From assembly GCF_005049105.1 (NCBI RefSeq), contig NZ_SUKA01000001.1, forward strand, positions 62,001 through 126,000: a DNA stretch of 64,000 nucleotides, read 5' to 3'. Below the pieces are notes generated by a model that made no database searches, was not told the origin of the DNA, and saw only the letters and a list, made by a program, of their open reading frames with translations. Positions 34,812-43,538 of the stretch are shown here, in pieces. The position numbers and the translations under genes are program-made. The stretch is from Sphingobacterium alkalisoli (lineage in GTDB: Bacteria > Bacteroidota > Bacteroidia > Sphingobacteriales > Sphingobacteriaceae). Each line of letters opens with the position of its first letter. The stretch's first letter is position 1.

Positions 34812-34845
34812 AAAAAGGGAACAAACTATGTTTTATTCCCTTTTT
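34812..34845 (-). terminator. terminator of the rhodanese gene
   Basis: AAAAAGGGAA (34812-34821) pairs with TTCCCTTTTT (34836-34845) across a 14-base loop, with a T-rich stretch on the minus strand. It begins 23 bases after the stop codon. Confidence 0.8.
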
Positions 34846-34868
34846 ATACTTATTTAATGCCGATATGA

Positions 34869-35183
34869 CTAATATACATCCAATTCGGGATCAATTTCGT
34901 CTCTCCATGCTAAAATACCACCTTTTAGATTAGAAAGGTTTGTATAGCCTTTTTGCTCTAGCAGCATCACTGCCTGAGCACTTCGTTTACCTGAGCGACA
35001 TTGAATGACAACAGGAATATCTTTAGAAATTTTCTCAGCCTCAATCACAACGCCGGATAGCGGAATATTAAGACCATTTAAATGAGATACTTCATATTCA
35101 AAAGGTTCACGAACATCGATTAATTGAAACTCTTCGTTTCTATCCATCATTGACTTTAATTCTTGAACAGTAACTTCTTTCAT
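34869..35183 (-). CDS. single-domain rhodanese-like protein
   Basis: A 104-residue protein with one rhodanese fold: VTVQELKSMM at the start, FQLIDVREPFEYEVSHLNG near residues 19-37 and the active-site loop IQCRSGKRS near 74-82, whose Cys would carry the persulfide. Such small rhodaneses move sulfane sulfur; partner and substrate are unknown (GlpE-like by size). The promoter is nearly identical to that of ftsY. No sulfur-metabolism neighbours. Confidence 0.9.
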   Translation of the reverse strand: MKEVTVQELKSMMDRNEEFQLIDVREPFEYEVSHLNGLNIPLSGVVIEAEKISKDIPVVIQCRSGKRSAQAVMLLEQKGYTNLSNLKGGILAWRDEIDPELDVY

Positions 35184-35199
35184 AGCTTTCTATTTTATT

Positions 35200-35230
35200 C
35201 AAACTTAGATAAAATGCTTTGAATTCACAA
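35200..35230 (-). promoter_or_regulatory. promoter of the rhodanese gene (TTG-N20-TAAGTTTG)
   Basis: On the minus strand TTG at 35228-35230, a 20-base spacer ending TTTATC and TAAGTTTG at 35200-35207, 16 bases before the start codon. It differs from the ftsY promoter at only one of 31 positions. Confidence 0.7.
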
Positions 35231-35302
35231 ACCAAACATAGCGAACTTATGAATGCGGCTAAGATAGGCACAAAATGAAAAATCAAAGCCCAAGCGCATG
35301 GA

Positions 35303-35824
35303 TTAAATTGTTCGCTTTCGTGTCAGTAAGGAACAATCTTTTTGCATAACAAAATCATCTAATATATACTTGTAATAAGGTATATCTACCTGCTGCGTAA
35401 CCAAGAATCCCTGTTTCAAATAAAAATGATAGGCTTTGTTCCCTCTGTTCACATTTAATTCCAGAATGGTTTTACCCCGTTCTATTGCCTCATTCGTAGC
35501 GAAATCGATAAGCAATGTACCGCATCCTTTGCCCTGCGTTTCTGGAAGAAGGTATAATTTTTCGATCCGTAGCGGAGAGATCTCATTTTTCTGCTCTAAT
35601 AGGGCAATAAAACCCATCGCTCCTCCATCTTCATCAAACAGAAGATAAAACTCCTGGCCATCAAGCATGGATTTCTTCAACGCTAAAATACCGTATATAT
35701 TTTCGAGCATAAAATCTATCTGCTCTTGACTTAATACATCCTTATAGGTGGACGGATAAATCTGATGCGCCAATTGATGAATAGTTAAAACATCTTCAGT
35801 AGCAGCCATTCGGATAGTAAACAT
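35303..35824 (-). CDS. GNAT family N-acetyltransferase
   Basis: A 173-residue acetyltransferase with the GNAT fold: TIRMAATEDVLTIHQLAHQI at the start, then a strand with MGFIALLEQ, the acetyl-CoA loop LYLLPETQGKGCGTLLIDF near residues 88-106, and ELNVNRGNKAYHFYLKQGF near 120-138. Substrate unknown. A longer frame reaches 35845, but ATG 35824 overlaps the stop of the upstream gene (TAATG), so it is translationally coupled to the TPK-like gene and is the third gene of a leftward operon. Confidence 0.87.
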   Translation of the reverse strand: MFTIRMAATEDVLTIHQLAHQIYPSTYKDVLSQEQIDFMLENIYGILALKKSMLDGQEFYLLFDEDGGAMGFIALLEQKNEISPLRIEKLYLLPETQGKGCGTLLIDFATNEAIERGKTILELNVNRGNKAYHFYLKQGFLVTQQVDIPYYKYILDDFVMQKDCSLLTRKRTI

Positions 35825-36387
35825 TAGATTTCCTCTCCTATCCAAACAAATTCAGCTGTATTAAAAGCAAGATGAATAAATCCATCTTGTTCGGTAATAA
35901 ATATGTTTCTAGCTATCTTTTGGATGCCAAAAAGTGATTTCAATCGGTCCTCCCTAACAAAAATCTTATCTCCCTTTTGTTTCCATTTTTTGTATTCACA
36001 TTCTACAAAAACATATCTTTTACCAGCAATAAATAACACAATATTTATCTGTTTACAAAATGCAAAAACTATATCAGGAATCTCATTACAAATAATGTTA
36101 ACGGCTTTATAGTGATTCTCGACTAAATACTGTAATGCATCAGTGATAAACCCTTGCTGAACAGGGATTCTTTTTATCTGTTCCTGCGTATATAAATTGC
36201 TTTGATTCGTAAAGACAACATCTACTTTAATATCATCTGCCAGAAAGAAATCGATCGTGTAATCGTTCGTAAAGACGGTAGGACTCCATTCCAACAATTG
36301 TCCAATATATTCGGTGTCTAAATCAGTAACCGATTCCACAATCAGCGCCGGTTCCTGATTTTCTTTTACAATGTGATGAGAAGACAT
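35824..36387 (-). CDS. uncharacterised protein, possibly thiamine pyrophosphokinase-like
   Basis: A 187-residue soluble protein I do not firmly recognise. The N-terminal MSSHHIVKENQEPALIVES, the later LLEWSPTVFTNDYTIDFFLA and KVDVVFTN followed by ITDALQYLVENHYKAV recall the thiamine pyrophosphokinase fold (TPK has a TD-Ala-Leu motif). The catalytic Asp-rich loop GDLDS is absent, so it is either a divergent relative or inactive. It starts one base after the M20 peptidase gene stop and overlaps the GNAT gene start. The three genes form one operon. Confidence 0.45.
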   Translation of the reverse strand: MSSHHIVKENQEPALIVESVTDLDTEYIGQLLEWSPTVFTNDYTIDFFLADDIKVDVVFTNQSNLYTQEQIKRIPVQQGFITDALQYLVENHYKAVNIICNEIPDIVFAFCKQINIVLFIAGKRYVFVECEYKKWKQKGDKIFVREDRLKSLFGIQKIARNIFITEQDGFIHLAFNTAEFVWIGEEI

Positions 36388-36388
36388 A

Positions 36389-37579
36389 TTATGCTCCTAA
36401 CTGACGAAGTGCTATATAAGACATCAAGCCGATACTCAATTCCAAGGCATTTTCATCAATATCAAATGTCGGCGTATGAACAGCAGAAGTAATTCCTTTT
36501 GCCACATTTCCAGTACCCAAACGATAGAAGCAAGCATTAGTTTCCTGCGAATAATACGCAAAATCTTCCGCCGCCGGCCATAAATCCAACTCTACAACAT
36601 TTTCATCTCCCAGAAATTCTGAAGCAAAGTCTCTGGACTGCTTTGTCAGCTCAGGTTCGTTAATCAAAAAGGGGTATCCTTTTCGCACTTCTATGGTGCA
36701 GCTAGCACCCATGCTGTCGGCAATTCCCACAGCCATCTTCGTGATTTTTTCATGTGCTTCGGCACGCCATTGCTCATCGAAAGTCCGGAATGTCCCTTCT
36801 AAATAAACTTCATCTGGAATAACATTCGTAGCACCAGTCCCTACTATTTTACCCCATGATAGTACAGTAGGGATACGAGGGTCGGCACTACGACTAACAA
36901 CCTGCTGAAGGGCGGTAATAATCTGTGCTGTAATCGCAATGGGATCAATATTCTGATGAGGTTGAGCTCCGTGCCCGCCTTTTCCATGTACCGTCATGAA
37001 AAGTTCATCACAAGAGGCCATATATTTACCCGCTCGAAACCCAACTTTACCCGCTTCTATAAAAGGCATTACATGTTGGCCGATAATCGCTTGTGGTTCG
37101 GGATTTTTCAAAACGCCTTCTTTGATCATGATAGACGCTCCTCCTGGAAGACGCTCCTCACCAGGCTGGAAGATAAGCTTTATCGTACCGCCGAACTTAG
37201 ACTTAAGACGATATAAAATTTTTGCAACCCCCAATAGGGAAGAGGTGTGCACGTCGTGTCCACAGGCATGCATAACGCCCATATTTTGCGAACCGTATTC
37301 CCGTCCTTCTACTTCGGTGATGGGCAAAGCGTCCATATCAGCACGCAACGCAACAACGCGATCGGAGGGTAGTTCACCTTCTATAATGCCCACTACGCCT
37401 GTGTTAGCCATCGACTGATAGGGAATCCCTATCTCATCCAGTCTTGCTTTTACATAAGCGGCTGTATTAAACTCCTGAAACGAAAGTTCAGGATTCTGAT
37501 GTAGGTGACGTCTTATGACAACTGTTTCTGCAAAAAGCTCCTGCGATATTGATTTGATAGTATCCTTTAAATCGGACAT
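36389..37579 (-). CDS. M20 family amidohydrolase (N-acyl-L-amino acid amidohydrolase)
   Basis: A 396-residue zinc peptidase of the M20D/IAL-like group. HLHQNPELSFQEF near residues 24-36, MHACGHDVHTSSLLG near 103-117 (metal Cys/His/Asp), the catalytic Glu in QPGEERLPGGA near 138-148, and VHTPTFDID near the end are visible. Relatives release amino acids from N-acyl or indole-acetyl conjugates; the substrate is unknown. It is the first gene of an operon with the TPK-like and GNAT genes. No signal peptide, so cytoplasmic. Confidence 0.9.
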   Translation of the reverse strand: MSDLKDTIKSISQELFAETVVIRRHLHQNPELSFQEFNTAAYVKARLDEIGIPYQSMANTGVVGIIEGELPSDRVVALRADMDALPITEVEGREYGSQNMGVMHACGHDVHTSSLLGVAKILYRLKSKFGGTIKLIFQPGEERLPGGASIMIKEGVLKNPEPQAIIGQHVMPFIEAGKVGFRAGKYMASCDELFMTVHGKGGHGAQPHQNIDPIAITAQIITALQQVVSRSADPRIPTVLSWGKIVGTGATNVIPDEVYLEGTFRTFDEQWRAEAHEKITKMAVGIADSMGASCTIEVRKGYPFLINEPELTKQSRDFASEFLGDENVVELDLWPAAEDFAYYSQETNACFYRLGTGNVAKGITSAVHTPTFDIDENALELSIGLMSYIALRQLGA

Positions 37580-37609
37580 GATGTAGACTTTTTTTGCGAG
37601 TTAAAGATT

Positions 37610-38062
37610 TTATTCCCAGATCCAAATATCTTCAACAAAAACGAAGACATTGTTGTATTGTGAACGTAGAACACGCATAAAATTATTCGCCTCCGCTCTA
37701 CTTTTGAAATCGCCTACTTTAACCCGATAATTGGGTTCGTCGTAATTAATATAGCTATCCACGTCAGCATATTGATTTTTGAAGCGACTCTGAACAGCAT
37801 AAGCCTCATTGCGACTTGACCCGGAGAAAATCTGTACTCTAAAGCCCTTACGTTTTACCCGAGTTGCTGTTTTTTTATCTATTGGTTTCGTACCTAGACT
37901 AATGGTACGCATAACTGTAGGATTGATTTCATGTGCAGATCTATATTCTTGTAACAACATAATCAATGAATCTTTTGCAACTTCTACGGTGCCTTCCTGC
38001 GCCTTCGCTACACTAGATAACGCTACAAGCACTACACATAAAATCAACCCTTTTTTCAGCAT
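37610..38062 (-). CDS. secreted SPOR domain protein
   Basis: A 150-residue protein with a signal peptide (residues 1-22, LILCVVLVALSSVAKAQ) and a C-terminal SPOR domain (FRVQIFSGSSRNEAY near 75-89, then YRVKVGDFKSRAEANNFMR near 114-132). SPOR domains bind glycan strands stripped of peptides, often at the division septum. The frame extends to 38209 over the secA end, but the signal peptide fixes the start at ATG 38062. That start lies 13 bases after the secA stop on the same strand, so co-transcription with secA is likely. Confidence 0.87.
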   Translation of the reverse strand: MLKKGLILCVVLVALSSVAKAQEGTVEVAKDSLIMLLQEYRSAHEINPTVMRTISLGTKPIDKKTATRVKRKGFRVQIFSGSSRNEAYAVQSRFKNQYADVDSYINYDEPNYRVKVGDFKSRAEANNFMRVLRSQYNNVFVFVEDIWIWE

Positions 38063-38075
38063 CACTGTATATTTT

Positions 38076-41000
38076 TTAACCGTTTTTTCCGTGACAGTTC
38101 TTATACTTAAGACCGGAACCACATGGACATTCATCGTTACGCCCCACAGTCTGTTCCTTACGTATCGGTTGTGTGACCTGTGGTGTTCGTGTATCAATAT
38201 CCTCGTCACTAACCCCCGTTGGCGAATTTAATTGCTCTTTAGTTGCTGTAACCTTAGCCTGCTGTACTGGGATAGGACGGGCCTCTTGGATATCTTGTTG
38301 TTGCTGCCCCGGTATCTCTCCTTTGAATAAGAAACTGACAATATCCTTGTTCATGGAAGCAAGCATAGCTTTGAACAAATTGAAAGCCTCCATTTTGTAA
38401 ATAATGATCGGATCCTTCTGTTCATAAACTGCATTTTGTACAGATTGTTTCAAATCGTCCATTTCACGAAGATGATCCTTCCAAGCTTCATCAATAAGTG
38501 CTAATACAATTCCTTTCTCAAAAGATTTGAATACTTCTAATCCGTTAGATTCGATAGCTTTCTTCAAGTTCGTCGCAACTTGTATGCCACGAATTCCATC
38601 TGAAAATGGAACGACCACATTTTCTATCATATCACCTCGCTCTGCCATTACATTTGTCAGAACAGGCAATGTCTGTGCCGCTATATTTTCACCCTTGCTT
38701 TCGTAATGTGTAATTACTTGCGTAAACAGCCTATCCGTTAACGTAGGGATATTGCTAGACGCATATTCTTCCGCTGAGATAGCAGGATCAATTGCAAATA
38801 GACGAATGACTTCAATTTGGAACTCTTCATAAGAGCCCCCTTCTTTCGATTCCGTAACAATATCTTCGGTGACATCGTAAATCGTATTGTTCAGGTCGAC
38901 ATCAAGACGTTCACCGAACAATGCATTTTTACGCTTTTTATAAATTACGGTACGTTGCGAGTTCATCACGTCATCGTACTCCAACAAACGCTTACGAATT
39001 CCAAAGTTATTCTCCTCCACTTTACGTTGTGCTCTTTCGATCGATTTCGTCAACATGCTATGCTGCATCACTTCACCTTCTTCGACCCCCATTTTCACCA
39101 TAATATTAGAGATACGCTCAGATGCAAATAAACGCATCAACGGATCTTCCAATGAAACGAAGAATTGAGAAGATCCAGGATCTCCTTGACGACCAGCACG
39201 ACCGCGTAACTGACGATCCACACGACGAGACTCGTGACGCTCGGTACCAATGATGGCTAAACCACCGGCATTAATGACTTCTTCAGCCAACTTAATATCC
39301 GTACCACGCCCAGCCATGTTCGTAGCAATAGTTACCTGCCCGGGACGCCCTGCTTCAGCTACAATATCCGCCTCTTTTTGATGAAGTTTTGCATTCAATA
39401 CATTGTGTTTGATCCCTCTCAACTTCAACATACGACTTAATAACTCGGAAATCTCCACCGAAGTAGTACCTACTAGCACTGGTCTACCTTGTTCAGTAAG
39501 AAGTTGAATTTCTTGTGCTACTGCATTATACTTCTCTCGCGCTGTACGATAAATAAAATCTTGTCTATCATCACGCTGCGTGGGTCTATTTGTTGGTATT
39601 TCTACCACGTCCAATTTATAGATTTCCCAAAGCTCTCCTGCCTCTGTGGAAGCCGTACCTGTCATCCCTGCAAGTTTGTGGTACATACGGAAGTAATTTT
39701 GCAGCGTGATCGTAGCGTATGTCTGTGTAGCATCTTCAACTTTTACATTCTCTTTCGCTTCAATAGCTTGGTGCAAGCCATCCGAGTACCTACGACCATC
39801 CATGATACGTCCGGTTTGCTCGTCTACAATTTTTACTTTGCCCTCATCTACAATGTACTGATCATCGATTTCGAAAAGCGTATAGGCCTTCAACAATTGA
39901 TTAATAGAATGTATACGTTCTGCCTTCACAGAATAATCTCTCAGTAGTTCCTCTTTACGGGAAGCTTTCTCTTCTAATGTAATATCAGCTTTTTCAATAT
40001 CAGCGATTTCCGTACCTACGTCTGGAAGGATGAAAAAACTGGTATCCTCTCCTGAGGCAGTGATCAATTCTATCCCCTTTTCGGTAAGCTCTACTTGGTT
40101 ATTTTTTTCGTCAATAACAAAGAATAATTCTTTATCCGCTTTGGGCATATGACGATTTTGTTCTTGCATATAGTAGTTTTCTACTTTTTGAAGAACTTGA
40201 CGATTAGCGCCCTCACTTAAGAATTTGATTAACGCTTTATTTTTCGGAAGACCACGGTAAGCGCGAAATAACGCTAAGCCTCCTTTTTCAACGTCGGTAT
40301 CACCGGATGCTATCGCTTTCTTAGCCTCATTCAGCACTGTATTGATATATGCCTTTTGCGCATTTACTAATTTTTCGATACGCGGTTTCAACTGATGAAA
40401 CTCATGTTGATCTCCCATAGGGATTGGACCTGAGATAATCAATGGAGTACGCGCATCATCGATCAATACCGAGTCAACCTCATCAATCATGGCAAAATGC
40501 AATTTACGCTGTACCATTGCATCTGGTGTCTGCGTCATATTGTCACGCAAATAATCAAACCCAAACTCATTATTGGTACCATATACGATATCGCATTTGT
40601 ACGCATTACGGCGTTGAGGCGAGTTCGGTTGGTGCTTGTCAATACAATCCACACTTAACCCATGGAATTCAAACAAGGGACCATTCCACTCCGAGTCACG
40701 CTTTGCCAAGTAATCGTTTACGGTTACGATATGTACGCTTTGTCCCGATAAAGCATTTAGATAGGTCGGTAAAGTACCCACTAATGTCTTACCTTCACCA
40801 GTAGACATCTCCGCGATCTTACCTTGATGTAAGACAATACCACCGATAAGTTGTACATCGTAATGTACCATGTTCCACGTGACTTCCGTTCCCGCTGCAT
40901 TCCATGTATTGCTCCAATGCGCCTTATCACCGTGAATAGTTACATTCGGTTTGCGGGCTGCCAAGTCTCTATCAAAATCACTAGCGGTAACCTCAACAAT

Positions 41001-41375
41001 GGTGTTTTCAGTCAACCGGCGTGCAGTATCTTTTACAACGGCAAAAGCCTCAGGAAGAATTTCTAACAGTATTTCCTCTAGCTTCTTATCCCTATCTTTG
41101 GTTAGCTTATCGACCTTCTCATAGATCTCTGTTTTCACCGATATATCAGATGTACTCACATCTGCACTTGCTTTCAGTTCTGCTATTTCAGTATCTATAT
41201 CTTTTAAATATTCTTGGATTCGGTTTTTAAAATCGGTAGTCTTTGCGCGCAGTTCATCATGCGTAAGATCGGTCAGTTTACTGTATTCTTCTTTGATCTT
41301 GGAAACTAGTGGTTGAATAACCTTAATATCTCGCTCAGACTTACTACCAAAAAGTTTACTTAAAAATTTTAACAT
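38076..41375 (-). CDS. secA: preprotein translocase ATPase SecA
   Basis: SecA drives post-translational protein export through SecYEG. The 1099-residue protein is longer than the E. coli one (901), as usual in Bacteroidetes because of insertions. Landmarks are the Walker A motif EMSTGEGKTLVGTLP near residue 190, VYGTNNEFGFDYLRDNM near 267-283, AMIDEVDSV (DEAD-like), the second motor domain with TNMAGRGTDIKL and QLRGRAGRQGDPGSSQFFVS, and the C-terminal zinc-binding SEC-C motif CPCGSGLKYKNCHG. A TTG-N21-TAATTTTG promoter lies just upstream. The SPOR gene follows. Confidence 0.98.
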   Translation of the reverse strand: MLKFLSKLFGSKSERDIKVIQPLVSKIKEEYSKLTDLTHDELRAKTTDFKNRIQEYLKDIDTEIAELKASADVSTSDISVKTEIYEKVDKLTKDRDKKLEEILLEILPEAFAVVKDTARRLTENTIVEVTASDFDRDLAARKPNVTIHGDKAHWSNTWNAAGTEVTWNMVHYDVQLIGGIVLHQGKIAEMSTGEGKTLVGTLPTYLNALSGQSVHIVTVNDYLAKRDSEWNGPLFEFHGLSVDCIDKHQPNSPQRRNAYKCDIVYGTNNEFGFDYLRDNMTQTPDAMVQRKLHFAMIDEVDSVLIDDARTPLIISGPIPMGDQHEFHQLKPRIEKLVNAQKAYINTVLNEAKKAIASGDTDVEKGGLALFRAYRGLPKNKALIKFLSEGANRQVLQKVENYYMQEQNRHMPKADKELFFVIDEKNNQVELTEKGIELITASGEDTSFFILPDVGTEIADIEKADITLEEKASRKEELLRDYSVKAERIHSINQLLKAYTLFEIDDQYIVDEGKVKIVDEQTGRIMDGRRYSDGLHQAIEAKENVKVEDATQTYATITLQNYFRMYHKLAGMTGTASTEAGELWEIYKLDVVEIPTNRPTQRDDRQDFIYRTAREKYNAVAQEIQLLTEQGRPVLVGTTSVEISELLSRMLKLRGIKHNVLNAKLHQKEADIVAEAGRPGQVTIATNMAGRGTDIKLAEEVINAGGLAIIGTERHESRRVDRQLRGRAGRQGDPGSSQFFVSLEDPLMRLFASERISNIMVKMGVEEGEVMQHSMLTKSIERAQRKVEENNFGIRKRLLEYDDVMNSQRTVIYKKRKNALFGERLDVDLNNTIYDVTEDIVTESKEGGSYEEFQIEVIRLFAIDPAISAEEYASSNIPTLTDRLFTQVITHYESKGENIAAQTLPVLTNVMAERGDMIENVVVPFSDGIRGIQVATNLKKAIESNGLEVFKSFEKGIVLALIDEAWKDHLREMDDLKQSVQNAVYEQKDPIIIYKMEAFNLFKAMLASMNKDIVSFLFKGEIPGQQQQDIQEARPIPVQQAKVTATKEQLNSPTGVSDEDIDTRTPQVTQPIRKEQTVGRNDECPCGSGLKYKNCHGKNG

Positions 41376-41403
41376 AATATTTTTTTATCTCCGTTGTAGT
41401 ACT

Positions 41404-41435
41404 CAAAATTAAATCCAAAAAAATCTTTGAGACAA
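41404..41435 (-). promoter_or_regulatory. secA promoter (TTG-N21-TAATTTTG)
   Basis: On the minus strand TTG (41433-41435), a 21-base spacer and the -7 box TAATTTTG (41404-41411), 28 bases upstream of the ATG. An AGGAG-like ribosome-binding sequence precedes the start. secA export-dependent regulation by an upstream secM-like gene is not seen. Confidence 0.5.
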
Positions 41436-41509
41436 TTTGGCACTAATCGGGCAAATTTACTTATTAAGGATGATAACTTACACTATGACAAGGTTTTTTT
41501 TTCTTTTTT

Positions 41510-42376
41510 TTATGTCAGAAAAATATTCGTGTCAAATTTCGGTATAAGACCCAATTCAAGGGCCTTATCGAATAGTATGTTCACAGCAGATCGGCCGTCC
41601 TTTCCCAGATGTATGGAATATTTATTAACGTACAACGCTATGTGTTTATACATTACCGTTTCTTCCATCTCCTGTGCATGCGAACGGATGTATTCCAATC
41701 CTGATTTGGGATTTGCGAAAGCGTATTCAACACTTTCTCTGATAAGCTGATTGACCAATAATTTAATTTCTGCTGGAAGATCACGCTTGATAACGATACC
41801 GCCCAACGGAATGGGTTGCTGTGTCTTTTTTTCCCAGAAATCGCCGAGATCTACCACTTTAAAAAGGCCTTTATCTTGATACGTAAATCTATTTTCGTGA
41901 ATAATCAGGCCCAAATCAATCTCATTGTCCAACAAAGCCTGTTCGATATCCGAAAAAACCAGCTCTTGCTTACTTTGCAAAGTTGGAAAAGCCAATCCGA
42001 GTAAAAAATTGGCTGTCGTATATCTGCCCGGAATACCAACCCGCAAATCCTGCAATGCTGCCGGTAGATCCTTTTCTGGGTATTGTTTCAGCTTAGTGGC
42101 CAAATTTTCACCTTTTGTAATCAATAACGGCCCTACGCCGAAACCTAAAGCACTACCTGCGTCGAGTAATTCGTATTTATCCACCGCATATGCAAAAGCA
42201 TGATAGCTTAGTTTGGTAATATCTAGCTCATTATTAAATGCTTTATCATTAAGCGTCTCGACATCATAGTACTCCACCCGAAATGTCAGCCCTTTCGTAT
42301 CAATTTTATGATGTATCAGTGCATCGAAGATAAATGTATCGTTTGGACAAGGCGAAAAGCCCAACGTTAGTTCCAT
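41510..42376 (-). CDS. mqnD: 1,4-dihydroxy-6-naphthoate synthase (menaquinone, futalosine route)
   Basis: MqnD cleaves cyclic dehypoxanthinyl futalosine to 1,4-dihydroxy-6-naphthoate in the alternative menaquinone pathway. The 288-residue protein starts TLGFSPCPNDTFIFDALIHH (residues 3-22), the classic MqnD N-terminus, followed by the periplasmic-binding-protein-like fold with ISKLSYHAF-type sequence and VGIPGRYTTANFLLGLAFP near 109-127. It shares its direction with a small membrane gene (4-base gap) and surE. Other mqn genes are not in the window. Confidence 0.93.
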   Translation of the reverse strand: MELTLGFSPCPNDTFIFDALIHHKIDTKGLTFRVEYYDVETLNDKAFNNELDITKLSYHAFAYAVDKYELLDAGSALGFGVGPLLITKGENLATKLKQYPEKDLPAALQDLRVGIPGRYTTANFLLGLAFPTLQSKQELVFSDIEQALLDNEIDLGLIIHENRFTYQDKGLFKVVDLGDFWEKKTQQPIPLGGIVIKRDLPAEIKLLVNQLIRESVEYAFANPKSGLEYIRSHAQEMEETVMYKHIALYVNKYSIHLGKDGRSAVNILFDKALELGLIPKFDTNIFLT

Positions 42377-42380
42377 ATTC

Positions 42381-42641
42381 CTAAATTTTCAATTTTGTTC
42401 CAAAAACAAGCAACAATGCACCGATAAAGGTTATCAAAACTACACCCCGTCCGGTAGTTTCATATCCTCTTTTAAACAAGATACGCGTCATTATTAAATT
42501 AACCGCGGCGGCTACGACATATAAAAAAATGGGCTTATCTGAAGATAGCACGATTTCAAGATCAGTATAAACAGTAAGCAAAAAAGCTATTAAAGGGGCA
42601 ATAGCGCCAATTAACAGACCTTGAATTAACGAGTTTCTCAT
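42381..42641 (-). CDS. small membrane protein between surE and mqnD
   Basis: An 86-residue protein with three predicted membrane helices (LIQGLLIGAIAPLIAFLLTV near residues 5-24, FLYVVAAAVNLIMTRILF near 39-56 and VVLITFIGALLLVFG near 67-81). I recognise no family. It is packed between surE (3-base gap upstream) and mqnD (4-base gap downstream), all reading leftward, so it is almost certainly translated from the same mRNA. A link to menaquinone or membrane biogenesis is only a guess from context. Confidence 0.65.
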   Translation of the reverse strand: MRNSLIQGLLIGAIAPLIAFLLTVYTDLEIVLSSDKPIFLYVVAAAVNLIMTRILFKRGYETTGRGVVLITFIGALLLVFGTKLKI

Positions 42642-42644
42642 ATT

Positions 42645-43424
42645 TTATTTTACATCAAAATTCCAGGAATTTAACTCCGTAATGGTATGGTGGGCTGTCA
42701 TGTCAAATTGTGTAGGAACAATCGAAACATAACCATTGCTTAGCGCAAAAGCATCGGTATCCTCTCCTCGATCTAACAAGTGAAATTTACCAGTCATCCA
42801 AAAATACTCTCTGTTATACGGGTCCAGGCGCTCGTCAAACTCCTCAAACCACTTGGCTGTCGCCTGTCGACATATTTTTATACCTTTTAACTCCTTACTG
42901 ATATGCGGAAAATTGACATTCAACAAAGTTGCTTTTTGTAAACCATTGTCCAACACTTGTTGCGCTATAGCCCGTACATAAGGTCGACAATGCGAAAAAT
43001 CGGCATGATGGGAAAAGTCATCTAACGAAAACCCTATCGACGGAATATCCTCTATCGCTCCCTCTACGGCAGCTGACATCGTCCCCGAATACAGCACGTT
43101 AATGGAATAATTCAACCCATGGTTAATACCCGATACACATAAATCAGGCTTTTTCCCTTTAAAAATTTTGTTTACCGCTAATTTGACACAGTCTACTGGT
43201 GTACCGGAGCATTTATACATTTCCACGCCTTCATACAAGTCAATTTTATCCAAACGGAGCGGCTTTCCGATCGTGATAGCATGCCCCATTCCCGATTGTG
43301 GACTATCCGGAGCAACCACCACCACTTCTCCTAATTTTTGCATTTCTTCTATAAGTACTTTGATACCTGGCGCAGTAATGCCGTCATCATTTACCACCAA
43401 AATAGTTGCTTTTTTCTTTACCAT
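42645..43424 (-). CDS. surE: 5'/3'-nucleotidase SurE
   Basis: SurE is a metal-dependent phosphatase of nucleoside 5'- and 3'-monophosphates, important in stationary phase. The 259-residue protein shows VNDDGITAPGIKVL near residues 11-24 (metal Asp pair), APDSPQSGMGHAIT near 38-51, SGTPVDCVKLAVN and VSGINHGLNYSINVLYSGTM followed by SAAVEG, which are all SurE signatures. It leads a compact three-gene set with the small membrane protein and mqnD. A TAACTTCG -7-like box lies only four bases before the ATG. Confidence 0.96.
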   Translation of the reverse strand: MVKKKATILVVNDDGITAPGIKVLIEEMQKLGEVVVVAPDSPQSGMGHAITIGKPLRLDKIDLYEGVEMYKCSGTPVDCVKLAVNKIFKGKKPDLCVSGINHGLNYSINVLYSGTMSAAVEGAIEDIPSIGFSLDDFSHHADFSHCRPYVRAIAQQVLDNGLQKATLLNVNFPHISKELKGIKICRQATAKWFEEFDERLDPYNREYFWMTGKFHLLDRGEDTDAFALSNGYVSIVPTQFDMTAHHTITELNSWNFDVK

Positions 43425-43480
43425 ACTGCGAAGTTAGAAAGAAAAATCGACTAAATTCAGCTAGCCGCATCCCAATTAAA

Positions 43481-43511
43481 TTGCATATCAGCTTAATTTT
43501 ATCTAAGTTTA
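43481..43511 (+). promoter_or_regulatory. kduI promoter (TTG-N20-TAAGTTTA)
   Basis: TTG at 43481-43483, a 20-base spacer ending TTTATC, and TAAGTTTA at 43504-43511, 27 bases before the kduI ATG. The TTG sits in the small palindrome CAATTAAATTG, which also occurs at the holB promoter near 50049. Confidence 0.65.
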
Positions 43512-43538
43512 GGGTTTATTTTAAAATTCAACTAGACT

